A DNA stretch of 64,000 nt from contig JAKCWW010000001.1 of assembly GCA_026260175.1 (NCBI GenBank), forward strand, positions 89,792-153,791, given 5' to 3'. Position numbers and translations under genes: made by a program. Each line of letters opens with the position of its first letter. Position 1 is the first letter of the stretch. Below, in pieces: positions 11,173-21,071 of the stretch. The notes under the pieces are model-generated. The model was not told the origin of the DNA. It did not search any database and saw nothing but the letters and a program-made list of their open reading frames with translations. Source of the DNA: Reticulitermes lucifugus (lineage: Eukaryota > Arthropoda > Insecta > Blattodea > Rhinotermitidae).

Positions 11173-12614
11173 TTCTCCGCAACGGTTCTGTTCTCCTCTA
11201 TCAGGGAGAGAAGTTCCATGGGAGGTGAAGATAATGGCACTCGAGGCTTGTGCCTTTTTTCCTACGTTATTTTCCTCCACCCCTCTCTGGCCTGTGCCAC
11301 TAAGCTCAAGCAGCTTTTCTCTATCAAAGTTTATCGCGTGTTTGTCACCACCAACATTCATGTGAATAGAATGGTTGAACGATTGGAAGGGGGGGAGGGG
11401 AGTATAGGGAAATATGCTGGAGGGAGAAGCCGAACAGAACGAGGGAGATGTGGAAGAATTCGATCCTTTGGGCTACTTTTCACAGCCTCACTGTAGGAAT
11501 TTATGGTGAGACGTATACGCTAGTTTTAATTCAGTGTGCCTGTATCTTATTACAATTAGAAATGTCTATGCACGTAGGCACTATTTTGTATCAGGATTTG
11601 GTGTTCTGTACCATGAACCGGGTTTGATATGTAACCGTCATGTAAGAAAGTACCAAGTGACGTGACGTAGCCTAGAAGAAAATGAGCGTAGTATGTGAAC
11701 GTTTAGTGAAAAGATACTGACTTCTGTTGAAATTCATTCAGAGAGGCAAACATAATTTTCCCACTAAGCATTATTTTATACATTTAATTTAAACAATTTA
11801 TTACCCCTGTCATAATAAATGTGATCTTCAGAACTGACTTTGATTAATCTATACGTAGACCGCAGCTCACTTACAGAATTACAATTAATTTGTTCCATGT
11901 TCTGTGTCATTAAATATGTAACGTTCTTGCCAGAAGGTTTGTGGAAATGTCCTGTAGGCCTATATAGGAATTCTTTAAGATTTCAACCTATTTTCTTGGC
12001 CCATTACGTTTTGAAACCAATAAATAACCTCATGTAGTTCTTATTTGGTTAGTTATTATAATATTCAAGTACACCATGAGAAATGTAGAGTTTGTTGAAC
12101 GTCGTGTGACATAACCACAGTCAAGGACGTATCCCGCAATCTGTTAGAAGTCTCGAAGTCACAGCAATTGTCGGGGTAACCGATTTGCCTACCGCGATGC
12201 GAAGCTGATGTATCCTGAATGTCACCCAAACTTGTGATCGATAATGAGTGATCGATAAGATTTTATTTTTTCTTGCATAAATACAGTTGTAATTATCACG
12301 TTAGATTTGCTATCAACATATTGTGTTTGGAATTTTCTAATTTTCCGCCCAAAAATCATTATATTAAATTTAGTAACATTATTCCATCTCGTTCGCGGTG
12401 ATCATGTGCCTCCAAGTCCGGTTGTTCCCTTATTTTGTTGCCGGACATTCTTCGTAACCTGCAGATTGGCCTACATCTTTCTTATCGTATTCATGCTGTT
12501 CGTCATTTGTTAATAACCCGAGTTTATTTCGTTCCATTATTTGTAATGCAGTGTTGTAAGACACTTTTATGTGGAATAATATAATTTATTGTGTTTTATA
12601 TTGCGAAATTTGCG
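11173..12614. other. No gene recognised
   Basis: It contains a C/T-rich patch at about 11255-11330 and a G-rich patch (gaagggggggaggggag) near 11386. Neither forms a supportable exon. The rest is AT-rich. Confidence 0.5.
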
Positions 12615-12725
12615 GTTCTTCTGAAGATGATTGTGTATGTTAAGGTCTTCTGGGATGTAACTAGCCCAGGTTACTCTGCACGTGCAGGAATCGGGTTCCT
12701 CCGAAACGTTGGTATGTATTTACGA
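12615..12725 (+). repeat. MITE family M, fragment
   Basis: 'gtcttctgggatgtaac' and 'ggttcctccgaaacgttgg' are the two hallmarks of the M family. The centre is diverged. Confidence 0.55.
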
Positions 12726-12883
12726 AATTTTATGGCATCACACTTGGGAGAGTCGATCAGGTGAGCTGACACACTGCACAGTTTCGTAACTAAAGTGTCC
12801 GCAATATTTATGCTTACATAGGCTAATTTGTCACCGAGCGATTATTGTGTGTTTATAAGCTGTGAAGGAAAGTCTTGGCGAAC

Positions 12884-13011
12884 GTAGATTCAAGGTATAA
12901 GTTTTAAAACTTTCGCGGCGACATGATTCAATATAGTCTTCTCGGGCGTATTGTATTTAAACGAGTTGACGCGGCTGTGCGCCAGAGAAGACTATATTGT
13001 AGATTCAAGGT
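12884..13011. repeat. Inverted repeat within a 13-bp direct repeat
   Basis: GTAGATTCAAGGT occurs at 12884-12896 and 12999-13011. Just inside the second copy, GAGAAGACTATATTG (12985-12999) is the exact reverse complement of CAATATAGTCTTCTC (12929-12943). It may be a small insertion with its target duplication, or a template-switch product. No family is recognised. Confidence 0.6.
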
Positions 13012-13664
13012 GATTGCGAGGTGTAAACTGTTGGGAAATGATGGCTTCAATACAGGACACGGACTTGTATCAACAGGGGAGAAAAGTCCGTCCCACGATG
13101 TGATAAATGCCTCAATTCGGGCGGTCAGTGTATGGAAATGTAGTGGTTCGACAGTATGATTGAATCTAAATTGTTGTTATTAGAATTAAAAATAAATAAG
13201 TTATTTATATATATTGAATTTATTTTCTGACCGATCCTCTAAACAAAACTTTCCACTGCTTGTCACTCTCCCTCTGTTTATTGTGCGCTTCCTTTCATGT
13301 TGTTCTTTTTGTACTAAGAATTATCAATTTTAATAAATACACGCGTGAATTGTATAACTTTTTACGTCCAGGTTTTTTATTTTACGTAGATTGTTTTGCA
13401 TTCATATTTTGCGCATTCGTAGCGAAGAGCTGCACAATTTTATCCACTAGTTTAGCCCTGTCTGTCCGCATGTTCCCCTCCCTGTCCGCAGATTTGTTAC
13501 GGCTTGCGTACAAAACTCATACATTTCCCAAATTCTGATACTATGTATCGTTAAACTTGCAATTGCGGCACAGAGTTCACCTGTGAGGAAGGACGCTATG
13601 GTCAACGCAGTGCGTAGGGACATTTTCTAACTTGTTCACTTATGCAGTGCTATTTTTTTCAACT
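13012..13664. other. No gene recognised
   Basis: AT-rich sequence with a 92-codon frame (13260-13538) that is T-rich and hydrophobic by composition and has no domain pattern. No repeat was identified. Confidence 0.5.
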
Positions 13665-13925
13665 ACAGAGTGAACCAAAAGTACGTGTGCACCTATTAGA
13701 AGTGTGATACACATAGACTCGAAGACACAGTGAATGCACAGCACTCATTACAATAAGTGTTGAAAGTGACGCCCACGGGCATCTGACAGAAGTTACATAT
13801 GCCACATAAAGTGTTCCCCACTGTCAGCACAGTGCAACGCCTTTCTTGCGAACATGCACAGGGGCTTGTGGCTTACTCTGTATTATAGTTGGCTGTCTCC
13901 TTCTATGGCAACGAAGTGGTGAGGA
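13665..13925 (-). repeat. Possible Tc1/IS630-type transposon end
   Basis: The stretch 'agagtgaaccaaaagtacgtg' resembles terminal sequences of arthropod Tc1/IS630-like elements. The following sequence, with its cysteine/alanine-rich antisense reading, resembles the 5' coding end of such transposases. There is no second end and no clear frame, so this is only a resemblance. Confidence 0.3.
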
Positions 13926-15081
13926 GAATATTTTTGCATAAATTTAGCTTTATTTACTTTGTATGTGTATTTATTCCCTCTTGCCAAAATTCTCTAATTA
14001 TTGATCTTTAAATTAGTTGGAAACGAACTATTTTTAAAGAGAGGATGTAGGTAATATATTCATATTAAGGGCATGTTTTACTTGCTTTTCATTTTGTTAG
14101 TGGTTGAATGGAGGAGGTTGGGTTTGTGGGAAGGGTGTCAGCGGTGATAAAATCTTGTGGGGCTGCATCCAGAATATTGGTTGTAATTACTCCAGGTAAT
14201 ACATTTGCGTGGTGAAAATACAATATTAAAATGAATTTTATGACATATTCTGAAGGTTTGAAAATAATTAGTTACAAGTAAGTGGCCGCTGGTTACCTTT
14301 GTGAACACAATCATGAGCCTTTTGTTTATGGACAGATTTCGTGACCGGCAATTTACGTGCCATCATGCTACAGAGACTCTCCGTACAATGAAATGGTCTG
14401 TTAGTGTAACTGGATAGGTAGGTAGGTAGGTAAGGAGGTAGGTAACGTTTGGAGCGACGAAATTCTGAGATTATTTATTACGATTCATCCTTCATTTGCT
14501 GAAACTTCATTTCGTAAGTTGTAAGGTAGAAATTTAAACAGAAGTGTTTATTTAACAGAAATATAAAATGGTAGCTCTCGCTTTGTCCCTGCCATTACTC
14601 TTGTTGAAATAGCTCTCTGGAGACTGAATTCACTTCCTCCTCATCTTCGTTCTTCTTCCCATTTGTTCTTAAGATTTCACACTTCGCCACAACTCCTATT
14701 CCTAAAGCGTTTCCTTTAATGGTATTTGGCAATCGGTAATCAATCCGAGGTTTCAACATCCTTTATTGATTTCTAATACAATATACAAAAACGGGAAACA
14801 CAGTCTAATCCTAATTCTTTCTGTTACAGCTTCTTTCAAAGAGTGGTTTTGCCCTTGTGGAAAGGGGTAAAGAAAAAGAACGTCGTAGCCTGTCTTTGGG
14901 TTGTGGATGGAGGAGACATTCCTCCAATGCGAAGGGTAGCTGTGAAAAGATTACAGAAAGGAATACCTGAGTACTTCTTCTTCGAATTTTGGCGTACACT
15001 GGGGACAATTTTATGAACGCGTGGGAGTTTCATAAATACTTTTTATGAACCAAGCGATACCTTTGTATGTAAAAAAAAGTT
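13926..15081. other. No confirmed gene; short TAGG repeat
   Basis: A (TAGG)n-like stretch lies at about 14412-14445. At 14830-15016 a sequence preceded by an acceptor-like tract (ttctttctgttacag) stays open on the + strand to a TGA. The other frames are also open, so coding is not established. Confidence 0.45.
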
Positions 15082-15089
15082 CTTATTTT

Positions 15090-15355
15090 AGGGCCAGCCT
15101 TAGGCCGATTGGACCGATTTGATGCAATCGGACCCCGCGCTTACGGGGGCCTCCAACTAATGGGCGATTATCTAATTAGTAAGTTTTAAAAATAAGCAGT
15201 GTAATACCACACAAAGCTCTCGTACTGATTTTATAATGATTTTATAACTTACGTTAATACCTAAACGTTAGTCCTTTTTGTACTGTGCACAATAACTTTT
15301 AGGGGACCGCTACAGGGATCACAGTCGGGCTCCGCATTTGCTAAGGTCGGCACTG
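15090..15355. mobile_element. Short non-autonomous hAT-type element
   Basis: The left end reads AGGGCCAGCCTTAGGC and the right end, reverse-complemented, reads CAGTGCCGACCTTAGC. The flanks CTTATTTT (15082-15089) and CTTATTTC (15356-15363) give a 7-of-8 target duplication. These GGCC(G/A)GCCTTAGGC ends fit hAT-type elements I know from insects. The 266-bp interior is non-coding. Confidence 0.75.
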
Positions 15356-15534
15356 CTTATTTCACTATTGTCACGTGATAGTACAGACATTCTGCAGTAA
15401 GAGACTTGCATGTAACAAAGCTAACAAGTTATGAAACAATTTTATTCATGCAGGTTGTAACCGAGGTAGGATTTAATATTAGGGATGGTTTATTTTTCTC
15501 TATAATTAACAAAACTACACGTTTTTATATGTCT

Positions 15535-15775
15535 GTGGTTCGAATCCCTGTGGCAGCGAGATTTTCCATGCCGTCCAGACCGGCCCCGAGGTCTACTCAG
15601 CCTGCTGTAGAAAGGTACAGGGTCTCAGGGTCCCTTCAGGGGGTAAAGCGGCCGCAGTGTGGTGCTGACCACCCACCTCCTTATAGTTCCGGATTGCGAA
15701 TGGGTTGGAGCTGTATATCCGCTTCCACTGTCTGTCTGCATAAGCTTGACTTTGGATGACGTTTACCTTTACCTT
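15535..15775 (+). mobile_element. SINE-4, 5'-truncated copy
   Basis: It begins near a B box (ggttcgaatccctg) and continues with 'gccccgaggtctactcagcc', 'gggtaaagcggccg' and 'ctgaccacccacctcc'. It ends in a (TTTACC)n tail. It is collinear with the minus-strand copy at 58371-58640 and the partial copy at 37812-37950. Confidence 0.8.
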
Positions 15776-15994
15776 TACACGTTTTTATGTGCTCTTCATA
15801 TCGAATGAGTTGTTGACGCTAAGGTTCTTTTCCCCTTATGTCTAAGTCTAGGAGTCTACTAGTATCTTATAATTCAATCGTTTCAGCCGAACTCTTGTTA
15901 ATATCATCCAAAATATTTTGCGAGAGATGGAGTTGATTACTAAACGTTTGCAGACGAAACTCAATTTACACTGTGCATGAATATTCAGTGTGTA

Positions 15995-17240
15995 GAGGGT
16001 GTTTTTTTTCCTGCTTGACCGATAAGCGGCCGCCCGACGCTCCTCTAGAGTTGCGCCATACACCGTGTCTCGGGAGGTTTAACAGCCGGTGAAGGAAGCG
16101 AGAAAAATATTCTCCCTGATAATAACCTGTCGAAAGTCTAATAAAAACTCACCAGTGCTATAGAAGATGCTGAAAATTTTGCCCTCTTGACCCAATACAG
16201 TCAGTATACCGGCAGCGCAAGTTATTTACTCTCTGGTGTTCTTGCTCGGAAATTGTTGAAATCTCACGGCGTGCACTGAACGCACACCAGACACCAATTT
16301 TTTTCGTCACGAAGAGGGAGTTCGTGAACAAGTCCTGGGTTTTCTTCACTCCAATACCGGCTGTTCTGAGAATTCGCCTCTCCACTTAACGAAAACCAGG
16401 CCTCATCAGGGGAAATATTAACTGTAGATCAAATTGTCCATCGTTTACAGACTGAAGAAACCAATCATAAAAATGCATTCTTGTAACCGGATCATGTTCC
16501 TTCAAAGCATGAACTACTATTACCTTACACGGTCGCAGTTGTAACAGTTTTGTGGCCCTTCGAGCAGACGTTTTCGAAACACACATCTCCGGGGCTGATA
16601 AATTTTCTGCGACATTTTCCAGCAGACTCATATTTGAAATACAGCTGCACTAAAAACATACGCTCTTCAACAGTGTACCTGAGTCGAGGTATGCTGTTAC
16701 ATCACTGAAGGACTGAGAAATGCATTTACCAGCAACAAACCCGATGATTCATAGCGCAAGCCTGTTATCGTGGACAGCTGAAGTTGCACTCCGGTTTGAG
16801 AACAGTGCGATAGACCTTACATGGTCGCGCAATTAGGCGCGGTCTTTGGCCACTACATTCCCCTGATTTAACACCTTCTGTCTTTCATTTGTAGGGAAGT
16901 TTAAAGTTAAAGTTTATATAACAAATCCTTACATTCTGGAAGAACTAAGAAACAGCATCCGCCCTGAAATTTCAACAATTTCCGGTCAGTAACACCAGAG
17001 AGGAAACAACAACAACGTCTTCCGCAGTTGTACTGAGTGCATTCAGTCACGAGGGAAATATTTTCAACATCTGCTGTAGCACTGGTGAGTTTTTATTAGA
17101 CTTTCTGCAGGTTATTATAACAGTGAGTCTTCTTCTCGCTTCCTTCACAGACTGTTAAACCTCCCGAGATTCGGCGTATGACGTAAAGCTAGCGGAACGT
17201 CGGGCGGGCGTTTGTCGGTCAAGCAGGAGAAAAAACACCG
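15995..17240 (-). mobile_element. Tc1/mariner-like transposon with ~220-bp TIRs
   Basis: The left arm (about 15995-16200) and right arm (about 17020-17240) are inverted copies of each other with moderate divergence. Shared markers include 'tcctgcttgaccga', 'ctcgggaggtttaacag', 'tgaaggaagcgagaa' and 'aagtctaataaaaactcacc'. TA lies outside each end (15993-15994, 17241-17242). The interior carries a decayed transposase on the minus strand. The 1246-bp length is close to that of a complete but decayed element. The arms are much longer than the 20-30 bp usual for mariner. Confidence 0.8.
16158..16660 (-). pseudogene. Decayed Tc1/mariner-like transposase
   Basis: On the minus strand, the frame at 16631-16386 reads TKLLQLRPCKVIVVHALKEH followed by DPVTRMHFYDWFLQSVNDG, the pattern found just before the second catalytic aspartate. 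A frame change then gives SPDEAWFSLSG at about 16412-16380, matching the conserved DEAWF block. A further frame gives NSQNSRYWSEENPGLVHELP, the usual continuation. At least two frame changes and stops separate the blocks. The region that should hold the final catalytic acid is lost or runs into the inverted repeat. The piece cannot encode an active enzyme. Confidence 0.75.
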
Positions 17241-17244
17241 TATA

Positions 17245-17904
17245 CCTCAGAGAACACATCCATTTGAAACACCAGTCAGTTAATGTTGTGTAGGGAAAGA
17301 GTAGCTCTTTATTGAAGGAATGTATGGTACGCCGTGTGTTTAAAATACTGAACATATAGTGTGAAATTTTGTGGTACATATACTGACTACTAGGATTTAA
17401 AGGGTTAATACACCTTTATGTATGGCCTTTCTGTAAGAAATTGAACCTTTCAAAGACCATTGTTAAGGATACGTACCACTTGCACTAATGTTTAGAAACT
17501 GTGAACTTCGCCCGCACGTTGTTTATAAGGTTTTGTCACAGTAAATATCTACTATTCCCTCAAATAATTCACCTGTTGATATTTATGAGGTTTAGAGCCT
17601 GTATTCTCTCTGGGATAGGAACTGAACTTAAATGTGTAATGTAGATCAACATGAGCTCTTAAGGTTTTAATGAGGTTTATTACTTGGAGTTTAAATATCA
17701 ATTCATAAACCTGTAGTGATAAGAGGAAGTGACTGATATTGGAGGAAAGGCAAGCTCTTCTGTCGGATATGTGGTAAAAGTCACTTACGATCGGTATCAA
17801 TTGATGATAAATAATGCGAAAATCTGTAAATTTCTGTAGTAACGTGTTTTTACATGCTTGAAGTAACACAAATACTGACTGTAAGTTCGACGTCTCACTG
17901 TGTT
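17245..17904. other. No gene recognised
   Basis: A 129-codon minus-strand frame (17941-17552) crosses this region. It has no domain pattern, and its composition is that of the AT-rich background, so I do not call it. Confidence 0.5.
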
Positions 17905-17975
17905 CGTTGACATGGAAAGATCCCAATCTCGACAGCAGCAACTTCCATAGCTGGCGCTGAAAGATAGCGCACTGT
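17905..17975 (+). repeat. Minisatellite, left remnant
   Basis: It contains 'gacatggaaagatccc' and 'aacttccatagctggcgctgaaagat', matching units of the array at 18594-18890. A family R copy lies between the two parts. Confidence 0.65.
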
Positions 17976-18580
17976 TAGGCGCGTTCGCAAAACTGCGAAA
18001 AGCGACTATTAACTTCGTTATGTCTGTCTGTCTGTCTGTCTACCTGCCTGCCTACCTGTACGTCCACATGGAACAAATCGGCTCTCACTGGATGGATTTT
18101 CATTGAATTTGATATTTAAATGTTTTTCGAAAATCTGTTGACGAAATTCGAGTTTCATTAAAATCTGACAAGAATAACGGGTAATTTACATGAATACCTA
18201 TGTACATTTATGATAATATCTCGCCGAATTCGTCTTACATTGGGAAATATTTCAACAAAAGTTGCAGAGAAAATCGAAACACATTTTATATTCAATAACT
18301 TTTTTCCGAAAATCGTGCCGTTTATGATTTAATGTGGAAAAATACTGTAGAGTCGTACACGCTACAGATGACAATATAATGCGGCGCATGCGCTTTGCAT
18401 ACTGGATAACTAAGGTTGCACACACTCAGACTATGTAATATTTATTGCTTTCCCACGGCAACAATGGTTACGCGAACGCCCCTCAATATTACGTTATACG
18501 CACATTGCCTGTCTTGTTCATTACTTGCGCTATAAGTTGTCATTGTCTACACCAGCAGCATCGGTTGGTGACGCGGAAAG
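17976..18580 (+). repeat. Dispersed repeat family R, copy 3 (best preserved)
   Basis: It starts 'ggcgcgttcgcaaaactgcg', then has CTGT/CCTG units, 'tttttcgaaaatctgttg', a perfect palindrome GGCGCATGCGC at 18383-18393, 'ctggataactaaggttgc', 'acggcaacaatggttacgcg' and 'ttgcctgtcttgttc'. It has no coding capacity. It sits inside a minisatellite whose units flank it on both sides, so it probably inserted there. Confidence 0.75.
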
Positions 18581-18890
18581 AGGCCACTGTCTTGAACGTC
18601 AACTTTAGTAGATGGCACGGAGAGATCTCAGTGTCTGAAATGGTAACTGTAGTATGTGACATGGAGAGATCTTAATGTCTGGAACGGCAACTTCAATACA
18701 TGGCGCGGAGATATCTCTGTCTCTTTCTGGAGAGACAACTTCACTGGATGGCACTGAAAGATTTGACACTCCAGTGCGGCCATCTTCGTCGTTGGCGCTG
18801 AAGGATCTCTCTGTTTAGAAAGGCTACTTCAGTAGATAGTGCTGAGAGATCTCACACTTCTGAAACCACAATCTTCGTTTTGGCTTGGGT
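18581..18890 (+). repeat. Degenerate minisatellite, ~45-50 bp unit
   Basis: About six diverged units share the pattern 'acttcagtagatggcgctga' followed by 'gagatctcactgtctgga'. Unit starts are near 18605, 18650, 18695, 18740, 18790 and 18830. Divergence between units is high, so the array is old. Confidence 0.7.
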
Positions 18891-19284
18891 AGATTTTACA
18901 GACCGGTGTGGCAAATTCTATCGGTGGCATAGGATGTATGACTTCCATTTCTGTGCGATTAATAGAGTAGGTTCAGAACAGTTTCCATTTGCAGCACCCT
19001 CACATAAATAGATGAAATACGACATTGACTTTTACACCGGCAAATATAATAGCCAGAAACTGATAAAATATAAAAGACAAAGTAGAATTGTGATGTGGCA
19101 TGATGATGATGATAATAATAGTACAATCAATATATAATGTAATTTTGAAAGGAAATTTATAATTATCAATTGAGGTAGAATATATTTTACAAACATGTGC
19201 GATATTCAACGTGAAAAAATACGAGAGATTTTAATTACAGAACAGAAAGATTTTGGGAAACAGGGCATATAAACGTAGTGAGAA
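18891..19284. other. No gene recognised
   Basis: AT-rich, with a short (GAT)n run near 19100. No other signal. Confidence 0.5.
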
Positions 19285-19890
19285 AGTTTTTTTAGTGAAA
19301 TTTGATACTGGGGAGTGTTATACGAAAATCTGTCGAGAAACTCCGAATTTGGTTAAAATCGGCCAACATTATTGGGCACTTTACAGAAAGACCTAAGTTC
19401 GTTTTTATTTTTTTTTGTAGAATGGGGAAAATAAATCATCAATGAAGGTTAGAATTTTTAGGCGCATTCGCGTAAGTCACGTAAAGCGCCAATTAGCTTA
19501 ATCTCTGTCCATCCGTGTGTCTGTCCGCGTGTATCGGCATAGCTCCCGCCGCAAGGATTTTCGTAACATTTGGTATTGAGGACTTCTACGAAAATATTTC
19601 GAGAAACTCCAGATTTGGTTAAAATCGGACAAAAATGTCGGGCACTCTACAGGAAGACCTAAGTGTATTTCGTATTTTTGGCAAGGACGTATGTAGTGCA
19701 GCAATACAGAGAACTCGTTGCTCTGCTTCCACGGGAACGTTTTCAGTATTCATTACATTTTTGACAGCGATGTGTATACGTCAACAATACAAAGGGAAGG
19801 TATTGCGTTTACATTGCAACAGTGGTTGTGAGATCGCGCCACAGTGTTACGTCATACGTAGGCCACATTGCCTACCTTGTTTTAGTAGTG
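19285..19890 (+). repeat. Dispersed repeat family R, copies 4 and 5 in tandem
   Basis: The segment 'gaaactccgaatttggttaa' at 19335-19360 recurs as 'gaaactccagatttggttaa' at 19603-19625, each within similar surroundings, so two partial copies follow each other. The second has the R start (ggcgcattcgcgtaa, 19461) and the R end ('cagtgttacgtcatacg', 'ttgcctaccttgtt'). Confidence 0.65.
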
Positions 19891-20464
19891 TGTAAACTAT
19901 AACAGAATATAAATGGAATAATGTCCCTGAAGAAGAACCTCATGTTTCGAAACATCGGGTTTTTTAATACTTAGTTTCTTGTGTCGTGATGAGGAAGAAA
20001 ATATGCTGTAATAGTTTGTTAAAATAGCTGTGAGCTACTTAACAGTCGAACGACGGAACGGGGTGTCAGGCGATATATATCTAATTGTAATGTTGGTACT
20101 AGAATGAAGTTCCCACGTGAGCGTCTGTACGTGATGTTGAATTGTAAAAGCATATTCTTTTTTGAAATTCTTATCTCAAGGAATGATTATGATCAATGTT
20201 AATCTAATTTTAATTTGTTTGTTAGTTTCTGTATTATACTTTTTCACCTAGTGGGAGCGAGCGCCTTGTAGGTTTTGTAAGGGGCAGATTGTTTCGAGAC
20301 TGGTGTGTCTTCAGACACCCGGCATCCTGCTTTCTTCCGGCGAGAAAAGAATGGAGAAGGAATGAGCCTCAGCAGATGAAAGAGACACAAGGATGCTGAA
20401 GAAGATTGAAAACAAAAGAACATGTATATGCGTACAAAAAAAGTTCTGCTCCGGGACCATGCTT
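19891..20464. other. Upstream flank of the gene start
   Basis: The AT-rich part carries 'cctgaagaagaacctcatgtttcgaaac' (19931-19958), a variant of the cross-family module. GC content rises from about 20250 toward the promoter. Confidence 0.5.
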
Positions 20465-20620
20465 GGGGGCGGGGGAGCTGCAACGCGCTACGTTTGACAT
20501 CACAGTAGGGCTGCAAACTGATTGGACAAGAGAGGTTAAAATTTCGCTGGCGCATGCGTCCTTAATTATTGATCTGCCTGGTTGTGATCCAGGGGCCTGA
20601 AGGCCTAATGCAAGCCGGTG
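20465..20620 (+). promoter_or_regulatory. GC-rich core promoter region
   Basis: Three recognised motif types lie within 100 bp: a GC box GGGGGCGGGGG at 20465-20475, an inverted CCAAT box (ATTGG, 20521-20525) and GGCGCATGCGTC at 20549-20560. The last is close to the NRF-1 consensus GCGCATGCGC, which is bound by erect wing in flies. I see no TATA box, which fits a broad promoter. The transcription start is inferred at roughly 20570-20640; the sequence does not fix it. Position, strand and GC rise fit the coding exon starting at 20966. Confidence 0.55.
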
Positions 20621-20965
20621 GTGATGGTGACGGCGGCGGTGGCTCTACCGAACTAAACAGGGGGGTGCAGAGGGAGGGATTGTAGAGAACGGGCCTGCCT
20701 CCTCGTTGCCTACTGGGCTTTGGTGCGGGAAAGAGCTTACTGGTGGACTGGTCCAGGCAAGATGCTGCGCTCTGCGTTGTGTGAGCTCTGAGAGAGACTT
20801 GGCTGTACACCGTGATTGTGGTGGTGTAGGAAGACGGACGGGAACTGGTGGAAGAAGAAGGAAGAACACTTGTCTGAGCACCAGCAGCAGATAGATCCAG
20901 AAGCAGGCAGCTGGAGACAGTTTCGCACCAATGTATTCCAACAGCAGCAGGTGAAGAAGGGCACC
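20621..20965 (+). promoter_or_regulatory. 5' leader with two short upstream ORFs
   Basis: This GC- and purine-rich leader precedes the start codon. It holds a 9-codon upstream ORF (ATG at 20762, TGA at 20789-20791) and a 7-codon one (ATG at 20931, TGA at 20952-20954). Both end before the main ATG, so they could lower translation. The main frame is open upstream to about 20816 but has no in-frame ATG there, which favours 20966 as the start. The transcript 5' end is not determined. Confidence 0.5.
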
Positions 20966-21071
20966 ATGGACTCTCCATCAGCCGAGGGCTGCCCCACGGA
21001 TCAAGGGCCTCCTCTTCCAGCAATGCCGCGGTGGCTGCTCTTCGTCTGCATATGCATTTGTCTTCCACGCG
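20966..21071 (+). CDS. First coding exon of a secreted or membrane protein (partial)
   Basis: The start codon sits in a strong context (gcaccATGg) at the end of a GC-rich leader. The 106-bp exon encodes 35 residues plus one base: MDSPSAEGCPTDQGPPLPAM, then a basic residue and the hydrophobic core WLLFVCICICL, then PR. It ends at a consensus donor (G|GTAAGT, 21072-21077), a phase 1 intron. A signal peptide followed by a phase 1 intron is common in secreted proteins and receptors. A second in-frame ATG at 21023 (MPRWLLF...) would give a more compact signal peptide and may be the real start. Composition differs sharply from the AT-rich surroundings. The family cannot be named from a signal peptide. 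No continuing exon is proven, so the first intron is probably longer than 40 kb. Confidence 0.75.

Noticed and set aside
10868-11365. 165-codon open frame
   Set aside because: It crosses an antisense LINE-A tail and a MITE M fragment; no splice or domain support.
17552-17941. 129-codon minus-strand frame
   Set aside because: No domain, background composition, and one end overlaps the minisatellite.
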